From Elusimicrobiota bacterium (GTDB lineage: Bacteria; Elusimicrobiota; Elusimicrobia; UBA1565): DNA of 64,000 nt. Below, piece by piece: positions 16,862-26,237 of the stretch. The notes under the pieces were generated by a model. That model saw only the letters and a list, made by a program, of their open reading frames with translations, was not told the origin of the DNA and searched no databases. A program made the translations under genes and the position numbers. The DNA lies in assembly GCA_016196755.1 (NCBI GenBank), contig JACPXC010000004.1, positions 1-64,000 on the forward strand, in the 5' to 3' direction. Each line of letters starts with the position of its first letter. The first letter of the stretch is position 1.

Positions 16862-17943
16862 TAGGCTTCGGCCTCTGTCTTGGGCGCCAACGGGTTGGCG
16901 GCGTTGACCTCCCCGTTGATGGTGGTCTCGGCGCTGCGGAACACCCCCGCGGCCTTGAGGAACTGGTGCGGGAAGTCGAGCATCGGCGCCGAGGCCGCGT
17001 CCAGGGCTTCGACCTGCTTGGCGGTGAGCGTGAGGTCGAGAGCCTTGAGGTTGTCCTCGAGTTGGGCCACGGTGCGCGCGCCGATGATCGTCGACGCCAC
17101 GCCGGGCCGGTTCTGGACCCAGGACAGGGCGACCTGCGCGGGCGTCGCCTGAAGCTCCGTGGCGGCCTCGAGCAGGACGTCGAGGACGTCGTAGGCCTTG
17201 TCGTTTAAGGCCGAGAGCACCCAGGCGCCGCGCTTGGCGTCGACCTTGCCCTTGTTGGCGCGCGTGTAGCGGCCGCCGAGCGCGCCGGACTTCAGCGGCG
17301 ACCACGGGGTCACGCCCAGGCCGAGTTCCCGCGCCATCGGCATGAGCTCGCCCTCCACGGTCCGCTCGAGCAGCGAGTACTCGATCTGGAGCGCCACGAG
17401 CGGGCTCCAGCCCTTCCATTCGGCCAAGACCTGGGCCTGGGCGCACTTCCAGGCCGGGGTATCCGAGAAGCCGATGTAGCGCACCTTTCCGGCGCGCACC
17501 AGGTCGTCTAAGGCTCGCATCGTCTCGTCGATGGGCGTGTGGTTGTCCCAGCAGTGCATCCAGTAGAGGTCGATGTAGTCGGTCTGCAGGCGCCGCAGGG
17601 ACTGCTCGCAGGCCGCCGTCAGCGACTTGCGCCCGGCGCCGCCGGCGTTGGGGTCTCCGGGGTACATCGAGCCGAAGAACTTGGTGGCCAGGACGACGCG
17701 GTCGCGCCGCGAGACCTTCTGGCGCAGCCAATCCCCCAGGACCTTCTCCGAGTGCCCTTTGGTGTAGACGTTGGCGGTGTCGATGAAGTTGCCGCCGGCG
17801 GCCGCGAAGCGCGTGAGGATGTCCTCGGACTCCTTCGGATCCGAGCCGAAGCCCCACTCGTTGCCGAAGGTCATGGCCCCCAGGCAGAAGGGGCTTACGC
17901 GCAAGCCGGAGCGTCCGAGCGTCAGGTAGTGGTCTAGAGGCAT
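16858..17943 (-). CDS. Aldo/keto reductase
   Basis: GRSGLRVSPFCLGAMTFG, NFIDTANVYTKGHSE, DYIDLYWMHCWD, VALSWVQNRPGVASTIIGARTVAQLEDN. Confidence 0.93.
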   Translation of the reverse strand: MPLDHYLTLGRSGLRVSPFCLGAMTFGNEWGFGSDPKESEDILTRFAAAGGNFIDTANVYTKGHSEKVLGDWLRQKVSRRDRVVLATKFFGSMYPGDPNAGGAGRKSLTAACEQSLRRLQTDYIDLYWMHCWDNHTPIDETMRALDDLVRAGKVRYIGFSDTPAWKCAQAQVLAEWKGWSPLVALQIEYSLLERTVEGELMPMARELGLGVTPWSPLKSGALGGRYTRANKGKVDAKRGAWVLSALNDKAYDVLDVLLEAATELQATPAQVALSWVQNRPGVASTIIGARTVAQLEDNLKALDLTLTAKQVEALDAASAPMLDFPHQFLKAAGVFRSAETTINGEVNAANPLAPKTEAEAY

Positions 17944-18005
17944 GGGCCGGATTCTACGAAAATTACACGTTTCCGCAGTCAGGGTTCGTGGTAGAGTATT
18001 CGCAA

Positions 18006-18023
18006 CGGGAATGGAAATTCCCG
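18006..18023 (+). promoter_or_regulatory. GNRA-tetraloop hairpin in the cold-shock gene leader
   Basis: CGGGAAT-GGAA-ATTCCCG, 7-bp perfect stem, about 54 nt upstream of the cold-shock ATG. Confidence 0.5.
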
Positions 18024-18076
18024 CGCCACATAGACGTACGTGAGCAAGACGCAAACCTAAAGAGGACACAAAACGA

Positions 18077-18280
18077 ATGGCTACGGGCAAAGTGAAGTGG
18101 TTCAACGACCAGAAGGGCTTCGGCTTCATCACGCCGGATGACGGTTCCAAGGATCTCTTCGTCCATCACACGTCCATCACGGGCGAAGGCTTCCGGTCGC
18201 TGGCCGAGAATCAGGCCGTGGAGTTCGACGTGGAGCAGTCCGACAAGGGCCCCCGCGCCGGCAACGTCCGCAAGCTCTAA
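18077..18280 (+). CDS. Cold-shock protein (CspA family)
   Basis: [34 protein letters not shown]. Confidence 0.97.
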   Translation: MATGKVKWFNDQKGFGFITPDDGSKDLFVHHTSITGEGFRSLAENQAVEFDVEQSDKGPRAGNVRKL

Positions 18281-18303
18281 GCTGAGCACCACCGCCTGCT
18301 CTT

Positions 18304-18370
18304 TGGTGCCGGACTTTGGCTTTTGGCTTTTCGCCGCCGGCGAAAAGCCAAAAGCCAAAGTCCGGCACCA
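18304..18370. repeat. 67-nt perfect palindrome
   Basis: TGGTGCCGGACTTTGGCTTTTGGCTTTTCGCC-GCC-GGCGAAAAGCCAAAAGCCAAAGTCCGGCACCA; 32-bp arms with no mismatch. Confidence 0.95.
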
Positions 18371-18408
18371 CTCTTGACGCTAGGGAGCCCCCCCCTTACC
18401 CTTAGCGC

Positions 18409-21144
18409 GTGGAAGCGCAGCTCATCGGGGCGGCGCTGGTGCTCGGCTTCGCCCAGTTGGCCGCGGTGCTGGCGTTCCGGAGGCGTCTGGCTCGTCCGTC
18501 CGTTCCTCCCGCTCCTTCCCTCCCCCCGCTCTCGGTCCTGACCGCCTGCAAAGGCCCTCAGGACGGCCTCGAGGAGAACGTCCGCACGGTCCTGGCCCAG
18601 GATTATCCGGCGGCCGTGGAGTTCGTGTTCGTGGTCCCGTCGCGAGACGACCCCGCCTTTGGCGAGTTGACCCGCATCCTCGCCGCCTTGGGCGACGCCC
18701 GCGCCAAGCTCCTCGTCTCCGACGCCGACCCGAGGGAAGCCAGCGAGCAGAACCTCAACCTGCTCTTCGGGCTCGAGCGCCTGGCGCCCGAAAGCTCGGT
18801 GGTCGTCTTCGCGGACGCCGACATCCGCGTCGGTCCGCGCTGGCTGGCCGCCCTGGCGGGGCCGCTGGAGGACCCGAAGGTCGGCTGCGTCACCGCGCCC
18901 GCCCTCTATGTCCCCGCCGCCGGCCTCCCCGCCGCGCTGCGCTGTTCTTGGATCGTCCACGGCCTGCCGTACATGGCCTCGCTCGGCTACGCCAGCGGAC
19001 AGTCGCTGGCGGTGCGCCGCGCCGATTTCAAGGCCTGGGGAGCGGCGGCGCTCTACGCGCGCTCGATAAACATGGACTTGACCCTGTCCGGCCTGGCGCG
19101 CAAGCGCGGGTTTGCCGTCGAGCTGGCCGCGGGCGAGTTGCCGCTTTGGCTCGAGCCCTGCTCGACGGCCCAGCTCCTGCGCGGGTTCAACAAGTGGATG
19201 CTGCACTTCAAGCTCTACGCGCCCCTGGTCTGGCTGCTGGGGGCGCTCTCCACGGCGGCCAAGGCCGCGGTCTATCTCAACGCCGGCGTCTCGCCCTTGG
19301 CCGCGGCCGTCGTGGCGGGCTCCGATGTCCTATGCGCGGTCCTGAGCGGCCGCGCGCTCGAGGGCGCGCTGGGCGCGCGGCTGGCCGAGGCGGGCTGTTC
19401 CCCGGGGAGGCTGACGCTGCGCGCGGCGGCGGCGGCGCCGTTCATGTTCGCGTTCCACGCGGTGAACCTGGCCGTCTCGTTCTGGATGAGCCGATTGGAC
19501 TGGGGCGGGCGCCGCTATCGCATCCGCGGCCCGTACGCGGTCAGCGTCGGCGCGTCGGAGGCCACGGCGTCCCCCGCCGTTACGGCGGTCTGCGTCATCC
19601 TGGGCGGCTTGGCTTACGGAGGGTCGTTCTGGCCGGGCGGGCCCTGGTGGCTGCACTGGGCGGCCCACGTTCCCCTGCTCTGGGCACTGCGCGGGCGCGA
19701 CCCCTGGCCGGGCTTCCTCATCGGCTGGGGCTACGGCACCGTGGCTTGGCTCATGGGGGCGCCGGGGCTGGCCGGGAGTCTCGAGCGGTTCATCGGCCTG
19801 CCGTCGGGCACCGGCTGGGCCCCGCTCCTCCTGCTCGACGCCTGGCACGGGCTCATGTGGGCCGGGGTCGCGGCCGCCGTCGTCCTGCTGGCGCCGCCCT
19901 TGGGGCGGGCCTGGGGCGGGCGCGAGGACGCCGCGGCCGCCGCCGTCTTCGTCCCGGCCGCCGTCCTCTTGGACGCCGTCTTCCCGCGCTTCATCCCAGT
20001 GCTCCTGGCCGATAGTCAGGTCGCCTGCCTCAGCGCGGTCCAACTGGCGGCGTACCTGGGGCCGTGGGCGGTGTCGGCCTGGGTGGCGGCGCTCAACGCT
20101 CTGCTCTTTCTCGCCGCCGCGGGACATCGGCGCAAGGCCGCGCTGGCGGCGGCCGCCTGCCTGGCTGCCGCCAACCTCGGGTTCGGCGCGCTGGCCTTGC
20201 GCGGCGCCGAACCCTCGCCCGCGCTCCTGAGGGTCGCGCTTATCCAGACGAACTTCCCCCACGGGCTGTCGTTTCCCCGCGTCGATTTCCATCCTCAGAA
20301 CCTAGCCCTGCTCAACAGCCTCAGCGACTCGGCGGCGGCTCAGGGACCGCTGGACCTCGTCGTCTGGCCGGAGTCGGCCTACGAACGCTTCATGGGCTAT
20401 CGCGAGTTGGAGGGCAGGCCCCAGGAGGTGTCGCTCGGCGGCCTCCCGTTCGCCGAGGCGTCCCGAGCCGACATGCCGGCCGGCGCGACGCTCTTGGCCA
20501 ACACCGTGGCCGAGGCGCTGGTTCCGCGAGGGAGCCGCTGGCGCAAGGCGGTGTATAACGTCGCCTTCCTCAAGGCCGCCGACGGGACCTTCGCGGGCCT
20601 GGTCCGAAAGCGCCAGCTCATCCCGTTCGGAGAGTTCATGCCGATGCCCCGCCGTCTAGGTTTCCTGCGCCGCTTCTCGCCGCGCACCTACGTCTTCTCC
20701 CCCGGTCCGGGCGGAGAGCTCCTGAGCTTGCCCGGCGGGGCGCGTCTAGGAGCGCTGATCTGCTACGAGGACCTCTTCCCCTCGCTGGCTTGGGCTTACC
20801 GCCGGGCGGGCGCCGACGTCTTGGTCAACCTCACCAACGACGTTTGGTTCACCGACGGCTTCACGCGCGAGCAGCATCTGGCCTACTCGGCTTTGCGCGC
20901 GGTGGAGACCGGACTGCCGATGGTGCGCGCGGTCAACACCGGCATCAGCGCGGTGGTCGATCCGTACGGCCGGGTCGTCTCGCGCTTGGAGCCCGACGCG
21001 GTCGGGATCCTGCTCGCCGAGGTACCCGCTCTGAAGCTCCGGCGCGCGCTGGCCCCGCCGTGGGCCGTGCCGGTCCTGGCGGCGGCGGCGCTCCTGCTCC
21101 TGGGCCTCAGGGCACGGGCGGGCGACCGCGCCCCGCGCACTTGA
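18409..21144 (+). CDS. Fusion: family 2 (ceramide glucosyltransferase/HpnI-like) glycosyltransferase plus apolipoprotein N-acyltransferase (Lnt)-like
   Basis: N-terminal half: FADADIRVGPRWL, YASGQSLAVRR, NMDLTLSGLARKRG. C-terminal half: VVWPESAYE, RKRQLIPFGEFMP, ALICYEDLFP (Glu/Lys/Cys triad context), multiple TMs between. GTG start. Confidence 0.85.
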   Translation: MEAQLIGAALVLGFAQLAAVLAFRRRLARPSVPPAPSLPPLSVLTACKGPQDGLEENVRTVLAQDYPAAVEFVFVVPSRDDPAFGELTRILAALGDARAKLLVSDADPREASEQNLNLLFGLERLAPESSVVVFADADIRVGPRWLAALAGPLEDPKVGCVTAPALYVPAAGLPAALRCSWIVHGLPYMASLGYASGQSLAVRRADFKAWGAAALYARSINMDLTLSGLARKRGFAVELAAGELPLWLEPCSTAQLLRGFNKWMLHFKLYAPLVWLLGALSTAAKAAVYLNAGVSPLAAAVVAGSDVLCAVLSGRALEGALGARLAEAGCSPGRLTLRAAAAAPFMFAFHAVNLAVSFWMSRLDWGGRRYRIRGPYAVSVGASEATASPAVTAVCVILGGLAYGGSFWPGGPWWLHWAAHVPLLWALRGRDPWPGFLIGWGYGTVAWLMGAPGLAGSLERFIGLPSGTGWAPLLLLDAWHGLMWAGVAAAVVLLAPPLGRAWGGREDAAAAAVFVPAAVLLDAVFPRFIPVLLADSQVACLSAVQLAAYLGPWAVSAWVAALNALLFLAAAGHRRKAALAAAACLAAANLGFGALALRGAEPSPALLRVALIQTNFPHGLSFPRVDFHPQNLALLNSLSDSAAAQGPLDLVVWPESAYERFMGYRELEGRPQEVSLGGLPFAEASRADMPAGATLLANTVAEALVPRGSRWRKAVYNVAFLKAADGTFAGLVRKRQLIPFGEFMPMPRRLGFLRRFSPRTYVFSPGPGGELLSLPGGARLGALICYEDLFPSLAWAYRRAGADVLVNLTNDVWFTDGFTREQHLAYSALRAVETGLPMVRAVNTGISAVVDPYGRVVSRLEPDAVGILLAEVPALKLRRALAPPWAVPVLAAAALLLLGLRARAGDRAPRT

Positions 21145-21175
21145 CGCCGGCGGAAGCCCCCTCTATCCTAGGGCG

Positions 21176-22417
21176 ATGAAAGGCCTCATCCTCGGCGGCG
21201 GCGTCACCGGCTTGGCCGCGGGGCTGGCCTCGGGCGTCCCGGTGCTCGAGGCCTCCGGCGGCCCGGGCGGCATCTGCGCCTCCTATATGAAGGAGGGCTA
21301 TCGTTTCGAGCGCGGCGGCGGGCATTGGCTCTTCGGGCTCGACGACGCCCTGCGCCCCATGCTGGAGGCCGCCTCGCCGCTCAAGACCTATCGCCGCAAG
21401 AGCGCGGTCTATTTCGCGGCCACCGGCCTCAAGGTCCCCTACCCGCTCCAATACCATCTGCGCTGTCTGCCCCGGGCGGTGGCGCGCCGGGCGCTGGCGG
21501 AGGTCGGGCGCGGCGGGCCGGCGCGGACGATGCGCGATTGGCTGAAGGCCTGGTTCGGCCCCACCCTCTGCGAGCTCTTCTTCGAGCCGTTCCACGACCG
21601 CTACACGGCCGGGCTCCATGCCCGCGTGGCCCCGCAGGACTCCTACAAGTCGCCGGTCGACATGCGCCAGGCCCGCGCGGGAGCGGCGGGCGGAGCCGCC
21701 GACGCCGGCTACAACGTGGAGTTCGCCTATCCCGCGCTCGGGCTCGGGGCGATGACGGGGGCTTTCGCGCGGCGCTGCGATCTGCGTCCGGGCTCGGCGG
21801 TCCGCGGCATCGACCTGGGTTCCCGCCGCGTGGCGCTCGGCGACGGCCGCTCGCTGGCCTGGGACCGCCTGGTCTCGACCTTGCCCCTGCCGGTCACCGC
21901 GCGGCTCTGCGGCTGGCGCGTCCCGGCGGCGGAGGCCCCGTTCACGTCGGTCCTCGTCCTCAACGTCGGCGCGGCGCGCGGCCCGCGCACCCCCGCCGAG
22001 CATTGGCTCTACGTGCCCGACGCCGCGTCGGGCTTCCACCGCGTGGGCTTTTACAGCAACGTCGACGCCTCATTTTTGCCGCGCGGCGCGCGCGGTCGGA
22101 CCTCGCTCTACGTGGAGCGCGCCTATCCGGGCGGGGCGCGCCCGACGCCGATAGAGGAGAAGGCCTACGCGGCCGCGGCTCTCGCCGAGCTGCGCGCCTG
22201 GGGCTTCATCGGCGCCGCCGACGTCGTGGACGCGTCGTGGGTCGAATACGCCTACACCTATTCCTTGCCGGGCTCGACGTGGCGCGCGCGGACCATGGCG
22301 CGCCTGGCCGCGGAAGGGATCCTGCCCGCGGGGCGCTACGGCCGCTGGCGCTTCCAAGGGATCTGCGAGTCCCTCCACGAAGGTCTTGCGGCCGGCGCGG
22401 CCCTGCGCGCCGCTTAG
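21176..22417 (+). CDS. FAD-dependent amine oxidase/UDP-galactopyranose mutase-like oxidoreductase
   Basis: LILGGGVTGLAAGLASG...VLEASGGPGGICASY dinucleotide-binding motif; FFEPFHDRYTAGLHARV. Confidence 0.8.
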   Translation: MKGLILGGGVTGLAAGLASGVPVLEASGGPGGICASYMKEGYRFERGGGHWLFGLDDALRPMLEAASPLKTYRRKSAVYFAATGLKVPYPLQYHLRCLPRAVARRALAEVGRGGPARTMRDWLKAWFGPTLCELFFEPFHDRYTAGLHARVAPQDSYKSPVDMRQARAGAAGGAADAGYNVEFAYPALGLGAMTGAFARRCDLRPGSAVRGIDLGSRRVALGDGRSLAWDRLVSTLPLPVTARLCGWRVPAAEAPFTSVLVLNVGAARGPRTPAEHWLYVPDAASGFHRVGFYSNVDASFLPRGARGRTSLYVERAYPGGARPTPIEEKAYAAAALAELRAWGFIGAADVVDASWVEYAYTYSLPGSTWRARTMARLAAEGILPAGRYGRWRFQGICESLHEGLAAGAALRAA

Positions 22418-23049
22418 TCCAGCCTCCCGGTGATCCGCGCCAGCCAGCCGCGCGCCTTGCGCCGCGGACTCCGGAGAGTGTCCTTCTTCTCCAGGCGCGG
22501 GGCGTGGAAGCTCTCCAGGGCCATGACGGAGGGGCTTTCCCCGCGCAGCCCGAACTTGGCGATCATCCGCGCCTCGGCGTCGGGCGGGACGCCCTCGTCG
22601 GTGAGGCGCTGCCTGCGTTCGGCGATGAGCTCGCCGAGAGCGCCGAAGTCGATGTCGGTCTTGAGCGCCTTGTGGAAGAGGTCGTGCTCCTCTCCCTTGA
22701 TGTGGTGGCGGACGTTCTCCGCGAGGACCCGGAACTTGGCCGCGTAGAACCGCTCGGTGCCGCGCATGAGCTCGAGCTCGGCGATCAGGAGCTTGGCCAC
22801 GTGGTGCTCCTCGTCGGCCTCCTCCACGACGCCGTCGACGTCGGCCTCCTCGAAGCCCTGCCGGAGGGCGGGGTAGAGCAGCTCCTCCTCGACGGCGGCG
22901 TGGACCTTGAGCGCCTTGATGGCCTCCTCGACCACCTCGATGCGCGCCCCCGGGGCCTCGGTCCGCTCGAACTCGTCGAACAAGGCCTTGATCCTGCGGT
23001 GGTCTTCCTTGAGCAGGGCCATGGCGTCCTGCGTCTTGAGCTCGTTCAT
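22414..23049 (-). CDS. Hemerythrin HHE domain protein
   Basis: LLKEDHRRIKALFDEFE, HAAVEEELLYPAL, DEEHHVAKLL, HHIKGEEHDLF. Confidence 0.9.
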   Translation of the reverse strand: MNELKTQDAMALLKEDHRRIKALFDEFERTEAPGARIEVVEEAIKALKVHAAVEEELLYPALRQGFEEADVDGVVEEADEEHHVAKLLIAELELMRGTERFYAAKFRVLAENVRHHIKGEEHDLFHKALKTDIDFGALGELIAERRQRLTDEGVPPDAEARMIAKFGLRGESPSVMALESFHAPRLEKKDTLRSPRRKARGWLARITGRLD

Positions 23050-23125
23050 GGGCTTCCTCCTGCGCCTTTCCCCGATGATACCGCCGGACCGGAGGACGGG
23101 ACCATTGCGCGGATGTGCCTGTTTC

Positions 23126-23154
23126 TTGACAGCCCGGGGGGCGCCTGTTAAACT
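23126..23154 (+). promoter_or_regulatory. Sigma70-type promoter
   Basis: TTGACA-N17-TAAACT 14 nt upstream of the ATG at 23169. Confidence 0.75.
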
Positions 23155-23168
23155 TCGGAAAGCCGCCG

Positions 23169-24077
23169 ATGCAAGAGGAAGCCCCCCCCCCGCCGCCCCA
23201 GGAACCGGGCTTCCGCTGGTGGTTGGCCCTGATCCCGATCGTCCTGCTGAGCCTCCTGATGTATTGGCTGGTCGGCGGCCGTCCCGGCCAGCCGGAGACC
23301 GTCGCCCGGACCGACGAGGACAAAGCCTTCAACGTCGACGAGGTCCCGCCGGAAGACGCGCCCGCCGAGCCGTACGTCTCGAACGCCGAGCGGGAGGCCG
23401 CGGCGCGCATGGACGGCTCCGCCGGCGGTCCTGGCCTGTCGGGCTTCATCCCCGAGAAAGACAAGATCTTCCACAAGGAAAACACGGCCGCCGCCAAGGA
23501 CGACTCCCGCGAGAAGGAGGCCGCCTTCATCAAACGCTACGACCCGCTCATCCGCCGGGAGCAGCGGCGCCTGAACCAGATCACCGCGCGCTACCGCAAG
23601 AAGGAGGCCGTCGTCCGCCAGGTCGACATGGCCTTCGGCGCCCTGCCGCGCTATATGGCCCTGCGTCAGCAGTATTACAAAGACCGCAATCCCTACGCCT
23701 TCGTGCGCGGAGCCATCACCCTGCCCGAGGTCCGCAAGACCGTCTTCAAGTACGCCACCAGCCCCGAGGTCTGGCGGGTCACCGTCGGGATGATGGTCGA
23801 GGGCCTGCGCCAGAAGCCGCCGCCGGAGGTCTACAACGAGACCAAGCGCTTCATGACCGAGGACAAGACGGTCTCGGGCTTCGTCACCGACGTCAGCGCG
23901 CACATCATGCCGCGGGCGGGCCTGCTCCTGCCGGCCGCCATCCGGCCGGGGCAGGACATCGGCGCGCTCAAGGTCCTGGCCAAGGACCTCAACGTGGCCG
24001 GGGCCGGGAACACCGCGGACCTTTCGGCGGCGCGCAAGGCCGTCGAAGACGCGCAAACAGGACGGCCCGCCCCTTAG
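23169..24077 (+). CDS. Membrane-anchored protein of unknown function
   Basis: Pro-rich N-terminus followed by one TM WWLALIPIVLLSLLMYWLVGG; promoter upstream, terminator overlapping the stop. Confidence 0.65.
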   Translation: MQEEAPPPPPQEPGFRWWLALIPIVLLSLLMYWLVGGRPGQPETVARTDEDKAFNVDEVPPEDAPAEPYVSNAEREAAARMDGSAGGPGLSGFIPEKDKIFHKENTAAAKDDSREKEAAFIKRYDPLIRREQRRLNQITARYRKKEAVVRQVDMAFGALPRYMALRQQYYKDRNPYAFVRGAITLPEVRKTVFKYATSPEVWRVTVGMMVEGLRQKPPPEVYNETKRFMTEDKTVSGFVTDVSAHIMPRAGLLLPAAIRPGQDIGALKVLAKDLNVAGAGNTADLSAARKAVEDAQTGRPAP

Positions 24078-24090
24078 AGGCGGGCCGTCC
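24060..24090 (+). terminator. Terminator-like hairpin overlapping the stop codon
   Basis: GGACGGCCCGCC-CCTTAGA-GGCGGGCCGTCC, 12-bp perfect stem; TAG stop lies in the loop. Confidence 0.7.
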
Positions 24091-24110
24091 CGTCCCGAGC
24101 CTGCCGCCGT

Positions 24111-24314
24111 CTATCCGCAGCAGCCGCCGCTCGAGCTCTCGGTCTTCTCGTCGGCCGGCTGGTCGGCTACGGCCGCGGCTTCGCCCGCCGCTTGTCCGGC
24201 CGCCGCGCCGCTCGAGCCCGGAGCCGGGTTGGCGGCGCGCGCCACCGGCGACAGGGCCATCATGCCGAGGACGGCGGCGGTGAATCCGATGACGGTGAAT
24301 TTAGTGGTATTCAT
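24111..24314 (-). CDS. Small exported protein with C-terminal SSSGGCCG
   Basis: Signal peptide ...ALSPVARA, 67 aa, ends ESSSGGCCG. Confidence 0.65.
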   Translation of the reverse strand: MNTTKFTVIGFTAAVLGMMALSPVARAANPAPGSSGAAAGQAAGEAAAVADQPADEKTESSSGGCCG

Positions 24315-24329
24315 GGTTTTCCTCCGGCC

Positions 24330-24584
24330 TCAGCCGCAGCACCCGCCGGAACTGGAAGCCGCCGATTCCTCGAGCGCGGCCTGCTTGGCCTCGCGGGCCG
24401 CCGTAAAGGACTTGTTGTACTCGTCGCGGTAGCGCGCGGCTTCCTCGGGGGTCATCTCGCCGGCTTTCGTGCCGTCGGCGGCCCGGATGTCCGCGCTGTA
24501 GCCCGGGTTGGGGGAGACGGCCATCGCGCCCAGGACCGCGGCGGCGAACCCTATCACCATTCCCATGCTCAAGGTCTTCTTCAT
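24330..24584 (-). CDS. Small exported protein with C-terminal SSSGGCCG
   Basis: Signal peptide, 84 aa, ends SASSSGGCCG. Confidence 0.65.
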   Translation of the reverse strand: MKKTLSMGMVIGFAAAVLGAMAVSPNPGYSADIRAADGTKAGEMTPEEAARYRDEYNKSFTAAREAKQAALEESAASSSGGCCG

Positions 24585-24667
24585 GGTCGACTCCCGCGCG
24601 CCTGTGTGACGCGACGACGTTGCGATACTTTGCTCGGTTGGCGGCCTAGGGGCAAGGGACTAAAGGC

Positions 24668-25456
24668 CTAGGACCTTTGGCCCACTCCTAGTAGGCCCTC
24701 GGTCGCCTTCAGACAGCCCAGCACCAGAGCGGTGTCGTAGGTAGCTCCGAAGAGGACCCCTCCCGCCAGCCCCAGGGAGCCGTAGCCATGCTGGAGCCAG
24801 TAGCGCCAGCAGTTGTTGGTCGTGCCCCAGGTGTCGGCGAAGAGGACGCATAGGAACCCGGCGGCGAGCACCGGCAGGTCGCGGGCCGTGTCGACGCCCA
24901 CCAGGAGCGCGGCGGCGACGGCGGCGAGCATGGCGACGGTGGCGGGCTCTGCGAGGGTCGGCCAGGAGAAGGCCGCCACGACCCCGAGGATGAGCGCGGC
25001 GGCGGCCCCATAGAGCAGGCGGCGGCGCCCGGCCGGGATCCGCGCCGCGGCGCCGGACCAGCGCGCCCCGGTGCGCTCGACGACCAGGGTGCCGAGGCCC
25101 CAGGCCGGGACGATCCAGAGCGGCGGCGTCTCGCGCGTATAGTAGCTCCAGAGCCCCAGGCGCGTGCCCCAGGCCTCGGCGGCCCAGCCCGCCGCCAGGG
25201 CCAGCGCCACTCGCAGGCCGTCGCGCTTGAAGTCGGCGCGGTCGGGGATGACGCGCAGGGTGTAGAGCATGATCCCGGCAAACAGCGCGACCTCGACGAG
25301 GAGCTTGTTCCGGGCCGAGCCGCCGGCCTGGAACTGCTTCCAGGTGACGCGCGCCGCCTCGAGGAACAGGTCCTGACGCCAGAGCGTCACCGCCAACATC
25401 AGCGCCGCGGCGGCGCCGAAGGCCACCCAGCGGCGGGCCTTAACGCCGACGGGCAT
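24668..25456 (-). CDS. Multipass membrane protein of unknown function
   Basis: Long hydrophobic segments; overlaps the start of the Lgt-like operon partner. Confidence 0.65.
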   Translation of the reverse strand: MPVGVKARRWVAFGAAAALMLAVTLWRQDLFLEAARVTWKQFQAGGSARNKLLVEVALFAGIMLYTLRVIPDRADFKRDGLRVALALAAGWAAEAWGTRLGLWSYYTRETPPLWIVPAWGLGTLVVERTGARWSGAAARIPAGRRRLLYGAAAALILGVVAAFSWPTLAEPATVAMLAAVAAALLVGVDTARDLPVLAAGFLCVLFADTWGTTNNCWRYWLQHGYGSLGLAGGVLFGATYDTALVLGCLKATEGLLGVGQRS

Positions 25457-26237
25457 CCCGGTCGGCCCAGTCCTTCCAGAGGTAGGCGGCGGTGGCGATC
25501 GAAGCCAGGGCTATGGCCTGCGCCGTGGTGAGTCCGAAGGGGCGGATGATGCCTGGGTCGCTGGCCCGCAGGAAGTCGAGGCCGAACCGGGCGACGGCGT
25601 AGAGGACGATGAAGGCCAGAAACGACGCGCCCGCCGGCAGACGTCCGTCCCGGACCCGCGGGAAGACGCCGAAGTGGACGGCGGCGAAGATCAGGCCGGC
25701 CGCGACGGCCTCGTAGAGCTGGAGCGGGTGGATCGGGACGCCGAGCAGGGAGCCTTTGATCGCCGAGCGAGGGTCGTCGAAGGCGACCGCCCAGGCCGCG
25801 TCGGTGGGCGTCCCGAAGCAGCAGCCGTGCTGGAAGCAGCCCAGGCGCATGACCGCCAGTCCGAGCGGGGCGGCGCCTCCGATGAGGTCGGCCACGCGGC
25901 GGAACGGCAGGCCCTTGAGACGCCAAACGGCCCAGGCGGTCAGGGTCGCGCCGGTCAGGTCGCCGTAGAAGGCCCCTCCGACGAAGCGCCGGCGCTCGAG
26001 CATCAGCGCCCAGTTCTTGGCCGGACCCCCGCCATAGGCGAAGAAGTAGAGCAGGAGGCCGCCGGCGATGGTGCCGACGGCCAGCGGGACCATCAGGGTC
26101 CAGAAGCTGTCCGAGTCGAGCTCGGCATGGGCGCGGTAGCGGTGCAGGTAGCGGGCGGAGGCCATGGCGGCCAGGCCGGCGAAGAGCGGGGCGGCCAGGA
26201 GCTGGATGCTCCCGATAGAGAAAAGGATAGGCCGCAT
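25440..26237 (-). CDS. Prolipoprotein diacylglyceryl transferase family protein (Lgt-like)
   Basis: VMRLGCFQHGCCFGTPTD, IHPLQLYEA, YAVARFGLDFLR. Confidence 0.82.
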   Translation of the reverse strand: MRPILFSIGSIQLLAAPLFAGLAAMASARYLHRYRAHAELDSDSFWTLMVPLAVGTIAGGLLLYFFAYGGGPAKNWALMLERRRFVGGAFYGDLTGATLTAWAVWRLKGLPFRRVADLIGGAAPLGLAVMRLGCFQHGCCFGTPTDAAWAVAFDDPRSAIKGSLLGVPIHPLQLYEAVAAGLIFAAVHFGVFPRVRDGRLPAGASFLAFIVLYAVARFGLDFLRASDPGIIRPFGLTTAQAIALASIATAAYLWKDWADRDARRR

